This document shows positions 26,070 to 34,394 of a DNA stretch of 64,000 bases, piece after piece (the first letter of the stretch is position 1; each line of letters opens with the position of its first letter). The translations under genes and the position numbers were made by a program. Under the pieces are notes generated by a model. That model made no database searches, was not told where the DNA came from, and saw nothing but the letters and a program-made list of their open reading frames with translations. The stretch spans positions 5,022,001 through 5,086,000 of the forward strand of contig NZ_BLWC01000001.1 of NCBI RefSeq assembly GCF_013167895.1, written 5' to 3'. Origin of the DNA: Streptomyces fulvorobeus (GTDB lineage: Bacteria > Actinomycetota > Actinomycetes > Streptomycetales > Streptomycetaceae).

Positions 26070-27617
26070 TCAGTAGGCCCCGCGGCCGTCGCTGACGGCC
26101 CGCACCGTACGGGCGAGGAGGCCCACGTCCGTGGACACCGACCAATTGTCGACGTACCAGAGGTCGAGCGAGACGGTCTCCTGCCAGGACAGGTCCGAGC
26201 GCCCGCTCACCTGCCACAGGCCGGTCAGCCCCGGCTTGACCGCGAGCCGCCTGTGCTCGCGCTCGTCGTACCGCGACACCTCTTCCGGCAGCGGCGGGCG
26301 CGGGCCCACCAGCGACATGTCCCCCAGCAACACGTTGACCAGCTGCGGGAGCTCGTCGAGGGAGGACCGGCGCAGTGCCCGGCCCACCCGGGTCACCCGC
26401 GGATCGTGGCGCATCTTGAACATCGGGCCTTCGGCCTCGTTCACCGAACTGAGCTGAGCCTTACGGGCCTCGGCGTCCGCCACCATCGTCCGGAACTTCC
26501 ACATGGTGAACGGCCGGCTGTGCTGGCCGTGGCGGGTCTGGCGGTGGAACACCGGACCCGGTGAGGTGAACCGCACGGCCACCGCGATCACCAGCAGCAG
26601 CGGGGCCAGGGACACCAGCCCGAACACGGCACCGGTCCGGTCGGCCAGGGTCTTGAGCACCGGCTGCGGCCCGGTGCGCAGCGGCGGCGCGATGTGCAGC
26701 AGGGTGAGCCCGGCTGCGGAGGAGGGCCGCACCCGGTTCGCCGCGGTCTCCGAGAGTTCGGAGAGCACGCACAGGGGCACTCCGCTGTCGTGCAGCCCCC
26801 AGGACAGCCGCCGCAGCCGCTCGTCCGCGAAGTCCGGTCCGGGAGCCACCAGCACGAGATCGGCGTCGTGTGCGAAGGCCCCGCCCAGCACGGTGGAGAG
26901 GTCGTCCTCCGCGGGAATGGCGGCGAGCCGGCCGGGAACCGGTGCCTCGCAGCTCAGCGGGGTGGTGCCGACGGGTATCGCGGCTGCCACCTTGTAGGCG
27001 TGGTCGGTGCGCGAGTTGAGCAGGTTCACCGCCCGGTCGACACCGGCCGCCTGGCCGACCACGAGCACGCGGCGCACCGTGAACCGCCGGCGGGCGGACG
27101 CCGGCCACCGCCGCATCCCCGACACCAGGAGCGCCACCGCGAGGCCGGGCGCCAGGCCCGCCACCGCGATCGCCGGGTCGGCGGCCCCGCCTGACACGGT
27201 GAGCAGCACGGCGAGCACCCCCACGAGCAACAGCCAGTCACCGGCGGCGCCGAGTGCGCCCCAGCCGGCGCCGGGCAGGCGCGGGGCGTACCGTCCGCGC
27301 GCGGAGCGTACGACGGCCCACACCAGCGCGGACAGCCCCGCGGTGATCAGCGGTGCGGGCTGGTTCCCGGCCTCCTGGACGAGCCAGGCCGGACCCCCCA
27401 GTCCGAGCGCGTCGGCCAGCACGAGCAGCGGAAGCCGGCGGCCGGTCCGCTTCCTCGCCCTGGGCCGTCCGGTGTGCGCACGCCCACTGGCCGGTGTGCC
27501 CCACGGCTGTCCCAGGGAAGCGTTCCGGTTCCTTGCAGCCGCTGTACGCGGACGTGGCGCTCCCGCCAGTTCCACGTGCCCGGATATGTCCGTCTCAGGT
27601 ATCTCGACATGCCCCAT
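26070..27617 (-). CDS. Exopolysaccharide polyprenyl-phosphate sugar-1-phosphate transferase (WbaP-like), set A
   Basis: A 515-residue protein from ATG 27617 (the open frame extends to 27716). Four or five N-terminal helices (about 40-140) and a central nucleotide-fold domain (about 140-300; RRVLVVGQAAGVDRAVNLL) precede the catalytic bacterial sugar transferase domain. That domain has the re-entrant helix, FHRQTRHGQHSRPFTMWKF, SSLDELPQLVNVLLGDMSLV and the basic KPGLTGLWQVSGRSDL block. It starts glycan assembly by placing sugar-1-phosphate on undecaprenyl phosphate. A strong hairpin lies 35 bases before the start. Confidence 0.9.
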   Translation of the reverse strand: MGHVEIPETDISGHVELAGAPRPRTAAARNRNASLGQPWGTPASGRAHTGRPRARKRTGRRLPLLVLADALGLGGPAWLVQEAGNQPAPLITAGLSALVWAVVRSARGRYAPRLPGAGWGALGAAGDWLLLVGVLAVLLTVSGGAADPAIAVAGLAPGLAVALLVSGMRRWPASARRRFTVRRVLVVGQAAGVDRAVNLLNSRTDHAYKVAAAIPVGTTPLSCEAPVPGRLAAIPAEDDLSTVLGGAFAHDADLVLVAPGPDFADERLRRLSWGLHDSGVPLCVLSELSETAANRVRPSSAAGLTLLHIAPPLRTGPQPVLKTLADRTGAVFGLVSLAPLLLVIAVAVRFTSPGPVFHRQTRHGQHSRPFTMWKFRTMVADAEARKAQLSSVNEAEGPMFKMRHDPRVTRVGRALRRSSLDELPQLVNVLLGDMSLVGPRPPLPEEVSRYDEREHRRLAVKPGLTGLWQVSGRSDLSWQETVSLDLWYVDNWSVSTDVGLLARTVRAVSDGRGAY

Positions 27618-27651
27618 GAACCCCCCAGCCCACATCGCATCCCCACAAACG

Positions 27652-27690
27652 GGGCGCATCCGCCGATCCCATGGACTGACGGATGCGCCC
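27652..27690. terminator. Strong hairpin between the GH26-like gene and the sugar transferase
   Basis: Perfect 11-base arms GGGCGCATCCG and CGGATGCGCCC around a 17-base loop. On the minus strand it lies after the GH26-like gene stop and before the sugar transferase start, with CGTTTG following the stem. It may terminate the upstream gene or act as a leader attenuator of the transferase. Confidence 0.6.
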
Positions 27691-27866
27691 TCGCTCGGTG
27701 CACGATATCCACACACGTGCTATTTCGCTGGAGTTCCAGTGAAGTTCAGGGTGGCCAAATGGTCCGCATCTCCACCGAAACCGCCCGGCCGGCCCCCGAA
27801 GGGATGGGTGGAGCATGTCACACGCTGAGAATCCCTCCGCCCACCCCGAGGTCCGCGCCGGGTCCC

Positions 27867-29057
27867 CTAGTACCGCACACAGAACTGACGGTCGGACAGC
27901 CAGCGGCCGACCCAGTCGTTGAGCGGGACGGTGACGCACCACTTCCGGGAGTTCGGGACCGGGGCGGGGACGGTCGGGGTGGGCTTGTCCGGCTTCGGGG
28001 TGGGCGGCCAGGCCGGGACCGTCGGTGTGGGCACCGGGACCGGGGCGACCTTCCCGCTCATCATCGACCGGTACGTCCGGGAGGAGTCCGGGTTCTCCGA
28101 GCACTGCCACACACCGTGCGGGCAGTAGTCCGTGATCGTCTGGTACAGCGGGTCGTGCCGCTCGATCCATTCCAGCATGCGCCGCATGTACTCGGAGTTG
28201 TCGCCGTTGCGGAACAGCCCCCATTCCGGGAAGGAGATCGGCTTGCCGTGCTCGGCCGCGAAGTCGACGTGCTTGCGCAGCCCGAACGGGCCGTTGACCT
28301 GCTCGTCGAAACTCCGGCCGGGCGGCTGGTCGTAGGTGTCCATGCCGATGATGTCCACGACGTCGTCGCCGGGGTAGCACCGCGTCCACGGGACCGCGTC
28401 CCTCCCGCGGCTGGGCGCGAAGTCGAAGCGGAACCGCTGCCCGGGGACGGCGCGCATCGCGGTGACGATGCGGTTCCAGTACGCCTTCCACGCCTCGGGG
28501 TCCGGAGCGCAGCGGTGCGTGTAGGTGATGCCGTTCATCTCCCAGCCCAGCACGATCACCGTGTCCGGGACGTCCAGCCGGACCAGCCGTTCGGCCAGCG
28601 TCCTGAAGTGGTGGTCGTAGTCTCCGGCGGCACCCGCCCTCAGCAGCGTGCGGACCTCGGCGTCCCCGACCCGCTCCTCGTTCCGCTCCAGCATGGGCAC
28701 GTTCAGCACGAACATCCGGTCACGCCCGGCGTTCCGCCAGTCCGCCCAGGCCCGCAGGAAGTCCGGTCTGCCCTCGATGTTCGACCAGAGGTCGCCCGGC
28801 AGGTACGTGTGCCCGGCCCGCAGCTCCGTACCGCCCAGCCAGCGTGACAGCTCCGCCGTCCGCCGTACGCCTTCGGGGCCGTACCCCACATAGGCGCCGT
28901 GCGCCGTGGTGGCGCCGTCGGCGCGGGGACCCGCGGGCGGGGCTCCATCGGTGGTGTCCGTGCCGGACGAGATCATTCCGGCGATGCCACCGGCGACGAG
29001 GAGACTGAGCGCAGCCGTCCCGACGCAGATGTTGATGAGACGGCGCTGTGCGGGCAC
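27867..29057 (-). CDS. Membrane-anchored GH26-like glycoside hydrolase
   Basis: A 396-residue protein from GTG 29057 (AAGGAGGAGC just upstream). One N-terminal helix (LINICVGTAALSLLVAGGIAG) anchors or exports it. The catalytic barrel (about 60-330) shows the acid/base Glu in VLGWEMNGITY and the nucleophile Glu in ISFPEWGL, both placed as in GH26 beta-mannanases. A Pro-rich linker (VPVPTPTVPAWPPTPKP) and a short WCVTVPLNDWVGRW tail follow. The family hydrolyses beta-mannans and related glycans. In an EPS cluster it probably trims or releases the polymer. Separated from the P450 gene by 111 bases. Confidence 0.8.
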   Translation of the reverse strand: MPAQRRLINICVGTAALSLLVAGGIAGMISSGTDTTDGAPPAGPRADGATTAHGAYVGYGPEGVRRTAELSRWLGGTELRAGHTYLPGDLWSNIEGRPDFLRAWADWRNAGRDRMFVLNVPMLERNEERVGDAEVRTLLRAGAAGDYDHHFRTLAERLVRLDVPDTVIVLGWEMNGITYTHRCAPDPEAWKAYWNRIVTAMRAVPGQRFRFDFAPSRGRDAVPWTRCYPGDDVVDIIGMDTYDQPPGRSFDEQVNGPFGLRKHVDFAAEHGKPISFPEWGLFRNGDNSEYMRRMLEWIERHDPLYQTITDYCPHGVWQCSENPDSSRTYRSMMSGKVAPVPVPTPTVPAWPPTPKPDKPTPTVPAPVPNSRKWCVTVPLNDWVGRWLSDRQFCVRY

Positions 29058-29168
29058 GGCTCCTCCTTGGCTCCGGTGTTTCCTCCTGCCGGTTCGACAA
29101 TAGGGAGACATTTTCTTTATCGGGTGGATAAGGCGCTCAGGCGTGAGCCATTCGCGGAGAAACGCATT

Positions 29169-30485
29169 TTATGCCGGGCCGTTGGGGTGAAATTCGGGAA
29201 GTGCCGGAGCGGGCTTCGCCCGGCCGAAGGAGAAGGGAAGCGCACGCACCCGGTTGTCGAAACTGGAGTCGACCAGCTCGGGAGCTCCGACCGTTCCCGG
29301 CGTGCTGAGCCGGCTCAGCAGCTCACCGAGGAGCGCCTTCATCTCCAGCCGTGCCAGATGGGCGCCGACGCAGTGGTGGGGGCCGCCCCCGCCGTACCCC
29401 AGATGGGGATTGGGGCTCCGGGTGATGTCGAAGGCGTCGGGATCGGCGAAGACGGTCTCGTCCCGGTTGGCCGACGCGTAGAACAGCACCACCTTCTCGC
29501 CCGGTCGGTAGCTCCGGCCGCCCAGCGAGCACGGCTCCCCGACCGTCCGGCGGAACTGGATGATGGGCGTCGAGTGCCGGACGATCTCGTCGACCGCGCC
29601 GTCGATGTACCTCTCGAAGTCCGACTCCAGCAGGGCCCGCTGCTCCGGGTGCCTGGCCAGCAGGTCCATGCCGTGGGCGATCGCGTTACGCGTGGTCTCC
29701 ACACCGGCCACCAGGAGCAGTGAGAAGAACGACCCGAGCTGGCGCGAGGTCAGGGCCTGGCCGTCCACGTCCGCACGGACCAGCGCCGAGACGAGGTCGT
29801 CGCCGGGTTCCAGGCGCCGCTCCCGCGCCAGCCGGACCATCACCAGGTGCATCCGGGCCAGGGAGCGCAGACCGCGCCCCGGCACCCGCAGGCGGTCCCG
29901 CCCCTCCCGCCGCACTCCCACGTACGCGGAGGCGTGCTCGATCTGCCGCGCGATCAGCGGCCGGTGGTGTTCCGGAACGCCCATCAGGTCGCAGATGACC
30001 TCCAGCGGCAGGCGGGACGGCGCCGAGGCCATGAGGTCGTCGGCGCGCTCGGCGACCGCCTCGTCCACCAGGCGGCGCGCGAGCACCCGGATGTTCTCCT
30101 CGGCCCCGGCCAGCAGCCGCGGGGTGAAGGCGCGCGAGACGATCCGCCGCAGGACCGCGTGCTCCTCGCCGTCCAGGTTGACCATGGAGGTACCGAAGAC
30201 CGCCTTGGCCCAGGCGGCCGGTTGCGGTGTGGTGACGCCCGGGGCACTGGCGAAGTGGTGCGGCCGCCGGCTCGCCGCCTTCACGTCCGCGTGTCTCACC
30301 AGCGCGTAGAACGCCTCGCCCGACCCGGTCCGCGCGGTGAACCGGACCGGCGCGTCGAGCTGCCGGAGCAGCGCGAACGCCTCCAGCCTGGTGGGACGCG
30401 GCAGCGCCCAGAACGCCGGATCGCCGAGGTCCACGTCCTCCAGCCGCAGCGCGCGGTCCCTGCTTCCCTGTCTGGGAACAGCCAT
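29169..30485 (-). CDS. Cytochrome P450 (soluble, bacterial class)
   Basis: A 438-residue P450. The I-helix oxygen-activation motif is LLVAGVETTRN, the ExxR-type K-helix is EIVRHSTP, and the heme loop is YGGGGPHHCVGAHLARLE with the Cys ligand. No membrane anchor, as usual in Streptomyces. The start is ATG 30485 after GGAGGTTGTGCA. No ferredoxin gene is adjacent. It diverges from melC1 across 162 bases; the substrate cannot be inferred. Confidence 0.93.
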   Translation of the reverse strand: MAVPRQGSRDRALRLEDVDLGDPAFWALPRPTRLEAFALLRQLDAPVRFTARTGSGEAFYALVRHADVKAASRRPHHFASAPGVTTPQPAAWAKAVFGTSMVNLDGEEHAVLRRIVSRAFTPRLLAGAEENIRVLARRLVDEAVAERADDLMASAPSRLPLEVICDLMGVPEHHRPLIARQIEHASAYVGVRREGRDRLRVPGRGLRSLARMHLVMVRLARERRLEPGDDLVSALVRADVDGQALTSRQLGSFFSLLLVAGVETTRNAIAHGMDLLARHPEQRALLESDFERYIDGAVDEIVRHSTPIIQFRRTVGEPCSLGGRSYRPGEKVVLFYASANRDETVFADPDAFDITRSPNPHLGYGGGGPHHCVGAHLARLEMKALLGELLSRLSTPGTVGAPELVDSSFDNRVRALPFSFGRAKPAPALPEFHPNGPA

Positions 30486-30647
30486 TGCACAACCTCCACA
30501 CATCCGGGACGGCCATGCTGACGCGATTCCCGACATTCGATGTGATCGGCGCGCCGCTCGTACGAGAAGTGTTCCGCGGGTGTCTCGTTGTCGACGTCGG
30601 ATACGCCGACACCTCCGAGGAGCGGACGAGAGGCAGGTGAGCGCACC

Positions 30648-31130
30648 ATGGGCCGGACCAGGGACGCGACAGGCACGGCTGCGGCACGGCGCGGGGTCTC
30701 CCGCCGGATCGTGCTGCGGTCCGTCTTCACCGTGGGGGTGACGGCGGGCACGGCGGCGGCGCTCGGTCCCGTTCTGGCGGGAGACCCCGACGAACCGGTG
30801 CCGGCGTCGGGGAAAGCGCGCGGCACCGAGCCCGAGCGGTTCGCCGAGACGTACCGCGGCCGGGAGATCCGGGGCGCGGTGACGGTCGTGGTGCCCGCGG
30901 GCGGGCGCGGCGACGCCGTCCGGGCCGCCGGTGCGGCGGACGCCGTGCCGCACCTCGACGTACGCGTGGACGGGCGGCCGCTGCACATCATGCGGCGCGC
31001 CGACGGCAGTTACGTCAGCGATGTCAACCACTACGAGTCGTTCCCGACGCTGCTGGCCACGGCTCGCGCCGCGGTCGACGAGCTCGGGTCCGCACAGCTG
31101 GCCGCGGCCCCGCCGCGGCACGGCACCTGA
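30648..31130 (+). CDS. melC1: Tyrosinase copper chaperone/co-factor MelC1
   Basis: A 160-residue protein starting at ATG 30648; an earlier in-frame ATG at 30588 is less likely. A twin-arginine signal, GVSRRIVLRSVF, followed by a hydrophobic stretch sends the MelC1-MelC2 complex out by the Tat route, since MelC2 has no signal of its own. The conserved body contains ETYRGREIRG, RPLHIMRRADGSYVSDVNHY and the final LATARAAVDELG typical of MelC1. It loads copper into the apotyrosinase and escorts it out. The melC2 GTG follows 19 bases later. Confidence 0.93.
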   Translation: MGRTRDATGTAAARRGVSRRIVLRSVFTVGVTAGTAAALGPVLAGDPDEPVPASGKARGTEPERFAETYRGREIRGAVTVVVPAGGRGDAVRAAGAADAVPHLDVRVDGRPLHIMRRADGSYVSDVNHYESFPTLLATARAAVDELGSAQLAAAPPRHGT

Positions 31131-31149
31131 AACGGGAGGACCGGCACAG

Positions 31150-32010
31150 GTGTACGACCGTAAGAACCAGCGGAATCTCACGCGCACCGAGAAGCGCCGC
31201 CTGGTCGGCGCGATCCTCGAACTGAAGCGATCAGGACGCTACGACGACTTCGTCCTCCTGCACAGGGAGTTCTACGTCTCCGACGGCGAGGACCGGCCGA
31301 GGGCCGCCCATATGACCCCTTCGTTCTTCCCGTGGCACCGCCAGTACCTCCTGGAGTTCGAGAAGGCCCTGCGGGCCGTCGACCCGGCGGTGTCCGTCCC
31401 CTACTGGGACTGGACGTCCGACAACACCCCGGGTGCGTCACTCTGGGCGGAGGACCTGCTCGGGGGGAACGGCAGACCCGGCGACCGGCAGGTCATGACG
31501 GGGCCGTTCGCCTACGCCACGGGTGGCTGGACCATCAACGACGGCGTCTCCGAGCAGCCCTTCCTCACCAGGAACTTCGGCCGCCCCTCGTCCCCCGTCA
31601 CGCTGCCCGGCAAGGACGACGTGGCGCGCGCCCTGAAGGACCCGGTCTACGACGCCGAGCCCTGGAACAGCGTCAGCGGGACCGGGTTCCGCAACCGGAT
31701 CGAGGGCTGGGGCATCCGGGGTTCGCGCGGGGTGAGCAACCACAACCAGGTGCACCGCTGGGTCGGGGGCTCCATGTCGGGAGCCGGCTCACCGAACGAC
31801 CCCGTCTTCTGGTTCCACCACGCCTTCATCGACCTGCTCTGGGTGCGCTGGCAGAAGGCCCACCCGCGGTCCGGGTACCGGCCGGGCGCCAGGACCGGGG
31901 GGTCAGGCGGGGACCGCGAGCGGGTCTTCGGCCTCGACGAGCCCATGCCGCCCTTCGGCGTCGCCCCCTCCGCGCTCCTCGACCACACCCGCCTCTACCG
32001 GTACGTCTGA
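31150..32010 (+). CDS. melC2: Tyrosinase MelC2
   Basis: A 286-residue type-3 copper enzyme that oxidises monophenols and diphenols to quinones, giving melanin. All six copper histidines are visible: CuA in LLHREF, AAHMTPSF and FFPWHRQ; CuB in NHNQVHRW (two) and WFHHAFID. The GTG start gives VYDRKNQRNLT, aligned with known MelC2 N-termini (which usually begin VRKNQ). The length matches the family. Exported with MelC1 through Tat. A strong terminator follows. Confidence 0.95.
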   Translation: MYDRKNQRNLTRTEKRRLVGAILELKRSGRYDDFVLLHREFYVSDGEDRPRAAHMTPSFFPWHRQYLLEFEKALRAVDPAVSVPYWDWTSDNTPGASLWAEDLLGGNGRPGDRQVMTGPFAYATGGWTINDGVSEQPFLTRNFGRPSSPVTLPGKDDVARALKDPVYDAEPWNSVSGTGFRNRIEGWGIRGSRGVSNHNQVHRWVGGSMSGAGSPNDPVFWFHHAFIDLLWVRWQKAHPRSGYRPGARTGGSGGDRERVFGLDEPMPPFGVAPSALLDHTRLYRYV

Positions 32011-32028
32011 CCCGCCTCCGGGTACGCG

Positions 32029-32076
32029 GAAGCGGCTGGGCCTCCCCTCCGGAGCAGGAGGAGGCCCAGCCGCTTC
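32029..32076. terminator. Strong bidirectional terminator after melC2 and the chaplin
   Basis: Perfect 17-base arms GAAGCGGCTGGGCCTCC and GGAGGCCCAGCCGCTTC with a 14-base loop. It lies between convergent melC2 (stop 32010) and the chaplin gene (stop 32089), so it can serve both. Confidence 0.88.
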
Positions 32077-32088
32077 ATGGTGCGTGGA

Positions 32089-32406
32089 TCAGCGGCCGTG
32101 GCCGTAGTCACCGTTCTCGTGACCGACCGGGCCCTGGCCCTTGTGGCCACCCTTGTGGTGGTCGTCGTCCTTGTTGACGCAGGTGTTGCCGAAGGCCGGG
32201 TTCAGCGCGGCGATGACGTTCACCGTGTTGCCGCAGAAGTTGATCGGGACGTGCACCGGCACCTGGAGGACGTTGCCCGAGAGGACGCCGGGGGAGTTGG
32301 CGGCGACGCCCTGGGCTCCGGCGTCCGCGACAGCCAGGCCGGCACCGCCGGCGAGCAGGGTACCCGTGCCAGCCATGACAGCGGCTGCCTTCGAGATACG
32401 CGACAT
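32089..32406 (-). CDS. Short chaplin with His/Asp-rich tail
   Basis: A 105-residue secreted protein. A signal peptide (MSRISKAAAVMAGTGTLLAG, then GAGLAVADA) precedes one chaplin domain: GVLSGNVLQVPVHVPINFCG and NTVNVIAALNPAFGNTC, with the two Cys that form the disulfide. Chaplins self-assemble into amyloid fibres that make aerial hyphae and spores hydrophobic. Unusually, about 25 residues follow (KDDDHHKGGHKGQGPVGHEN, then GDYGHGR), rich in His, Gly and Asp. Most short chaplins end soon after the second Cys. An upstream ATG (32436) would add 10 residues before the signal and is not used. Confidence 0.92.
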   Translation of the reverse strand: MSRISKAAAVMAGTGTLLAGGAGLAVADAGAQGVAANSPGVLSGNVLQVPVHVPINFCGNTVNVIAALNPAFGNTCVNKDDDHHKGGHKGQGPVGHENGDYGHGR

Positions 32407-32522
32407 CAGTTCTCCTTGTGGGGTGTGGTGTGCCACGGAGCGTTGTGCCCCGTGTGACCTGACAACGGGGAAATCGACAGACGGTTACGGACTGGCGTAA
32501 AAGTCGTAACTCGACTGCACCA

Positions 32523-33671
32523 TCACCGTCCGATGACAGGCAGAGCCGTCAGCCGGTGACGCCAGTCGCGGGCGGCCGGGAAACGGGTCCTCACCGTCCT
32601 CGCCGCCAGCTCCCGCGCACCCAGCTGCGTCACCCGCAGCCGCAGCAGGGGATCGAGCGCGGAACGGGCCAGGAGCAGCCGCTGGTTGACGACGGGGACG
32701 GGCTCCCAGTGGTTCTTGTACTGCTCCGAGCCGCGCAGCAGGCTCAGCACGCCCCGCCCCGTGTCGGCTGCCTGCCGGGACACCTCGCGCAGCAGCATCG
32801 TCGCGACGTCCACCTTCCGCTCCCTGAGCGAGGGGTGCGCCCCGTACAGGTAGCCGCCGGTGAGACGGCCCGACTGGAGCGACATGTTCACCGCCACCAC
32901 CTCGCCGTCCACCAGGAACTCGGTGAGCGCGGCGTCGCCGTCGCGGACCATCCGCCGGGTGGCGCGCACCAGGTGCGCGGAGAACCGCGGCCGCAGATGC
33001 TCCGGGTTGACCCCGCGGCCCGCCCACTGGAGTTCGTGCAGGCGCAGTATCCGGCCCACCGCGCCCGGCACGTCCGGCGCGGACACGGCACGGCATTCCG
33101 GCGCCAGCGCGTCGATCTTGCGCAGCTTGGCCCGCACCCGCTGGGCTCTCGAACTCGGCAGCCGCCCGAGCAGGGCGGTGATCGGCTCGGCGGGCAGCTC
33201 CATGCAGGTCGAGTCGTCGAGCCGGGTGCGCGCCCCCGTCCACCTCTCGTACAGGAGCTGGGCGGAGGCGTCGGGCCGCACCTCCCGCAGGTCGATCACC
33301 GCGTGCCGGGCGGCCCGGTCGAGGCCGCGCTCCAGGGCCACGAGCGCGTCCTCGGACTCCTCCTCGTCGACGAGGACGTCGAAGAAGTCGGAGATCGCGC
33401 CTCCCATGGGCACGAGCAGCGGCATCGGGCGGTGGACGAGCATCAGCGCGGCGGCGCCGATCAGCCGTCCGCCGCGACGGGCCAGCACCACCCGCATGCG
33501 GCCGGAGCGCCCGTACGACAGCCACCACGAGTGGAGCCAGGCGTGGCTCTGGAACGGGGTGGCCGTCCGGCAGCGCCGGTGCAGCGCGTCCCACTCGTCG
33601 GCCACCCCCGCGAACTCCCCGAGGTCGCGGCAGAGCGTGACGGCCAGACCTTCCCGCTGGGCGACACCCAT
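32523..33671 (-). CDS. CelD/BcsL-type GNAT acyltransferase
   Basis: A 382-residue protein of the acetyltransf_6 (CelD-like) family, built from two GNAT-type halves. Markers include TATPFQSHAWLHSWWLSYG, the central DGEVVAVNMSLQSGRLTGGY and ERKVDVATMLLREV. Relatives are found in cellulose, capsule and EPS loci and are thought to acylate the polymer or its precursor. Its ATG overlaps the stop of the Wzz-like gene by one base (TGATG). Last gene of the set B operon. Confidence 0.85.
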   Translation of the reverse strand: MGVAQREGLAVTLCRDLGEFAGVADEWDALHRRCRTATPFQSHAWLHSWWLSYGRSGRMRVVLARRGGRLIGAAALMLVHRPMPLLVPMGGAISDFFDVLVDEEESEDALVALERGLDRAARHAVIDLREVRPDASAQLLYERWTGARTRLDDSTCMELPAEPITALLGRLPSSRAQRVRAKLRKIDALAPECRAVSAPDVPGAVGRILRLHELQWAGRGVNPEHLRPRFSAHLVRATRRMVRDGDAALTEFLVDGEVVAVNMSLQSGRLTGGYLYGAHPSLRERKVDVATMLLREVSRQAADTGRGVLSLLRGSEQYKNHWEPVPVVNQRLLLARSALDPLLRLRVTQLGARELAARTVRTRFPAARDWRHRLTALPVIGR

Positions 33672-34339
33672 CACACGAGCTCCTTCTCTTCGGCCGGCGC
33701 GCCGGCACCCTGGCCGGGGGCCGGCACGTGGGCCTCCTGGGCCCTCCTCGCCGGCCGGGGCCCGACCAGCAGGACCAGCCCGCCGAGCAGTCCGCCCGCA
33801 CTCGCCCCCACGGCCGTCCCCAGCGGGGCGGACGGGGAGACCGGCTCCTGCGGCGGGACGGCGTGGCCGAACTTGATGAGTTTGACCCCGGTCTCCTTGG
33901 CCACGTGGCCGCTGCTCACGATGACGGCCTCGATGACGGCGTTGGCGATCTCCGCCGCCCGGCGCGGTGAACCGGACGTACCGGTGACCGCGATCATGGG
34001 CGAGTCGGGCGAGGTCTCCGAACGCACCTGGGCACGGAGCTCGCCCACCGGCTCCCCTGCGGCGCCCTGCGCGTAGTTCAGGGTCGAGTCGCTGGTGGCG
34101 AGGCGGCCGTAGGACTGGGCGAAGCCCAGGGCTGCCGTGGAGTCGGCCTTGTCGGTGACGGCCAGGGCGTAACCGGTGGAGGTGTACTGCGGGGCTGCGA
34201 GCAGCCCGTAGGAGAGGCCGCACACGGCGCCGAGCAGGACACCGGCGGGCACCGGCCACCAACGGGGCAGCGGGGGAAGGGAAGGCAGCCGGCTGAACCG
34301 TCCGGGGACGGCCGGCCGCTGCTCGGGCGACTCGGTCAT
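33671..34339 (-). CDS. Wzz-like polysaccharide co-polymerase without kinase domain
   Basis: A 222-residue protein with two membrane helices (WWPVPAGVLLGAVCGLSYGL near 28-47 and LGTAVGASAGGLLGGLVLLV near 175-195) flanking an extracytoplasmic segment with the chain-length-determinant start PQYTSTGYALAV. This is the Wzz plan, with no ATPase domain in the gene or nearby. It likely sets the length of the set B polymer. The C-terminal tail is short and cytosolic. Confidence 0.8.
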   Translation of the reverse strand: MTESPEQRPAVPGRFSRLPSLPPLPRWWPVPAGVLLGAVCGLSYGLLAAPQYTSTGYALAVTDKADSTAALGFAQSYGRLATSDSTLNYAQGAAGEPVGELRAQVRSETSPDSPMIAVTGTSGSPRRAAEIANAVIEAVIVSSGHVAKETGVKLIKFGHAVPPQEPVSPSAPLGTAVGASAGGLLGGLVLLVGPRPARRAQEAHVPAPGQGAGAPAEEKELV

Positions 34340-34394
34340 GAGGGTGCTCTCTGTCGGAAGGGGGGTGGCGGGGATCGGCGCGGGGGACGGGCGG

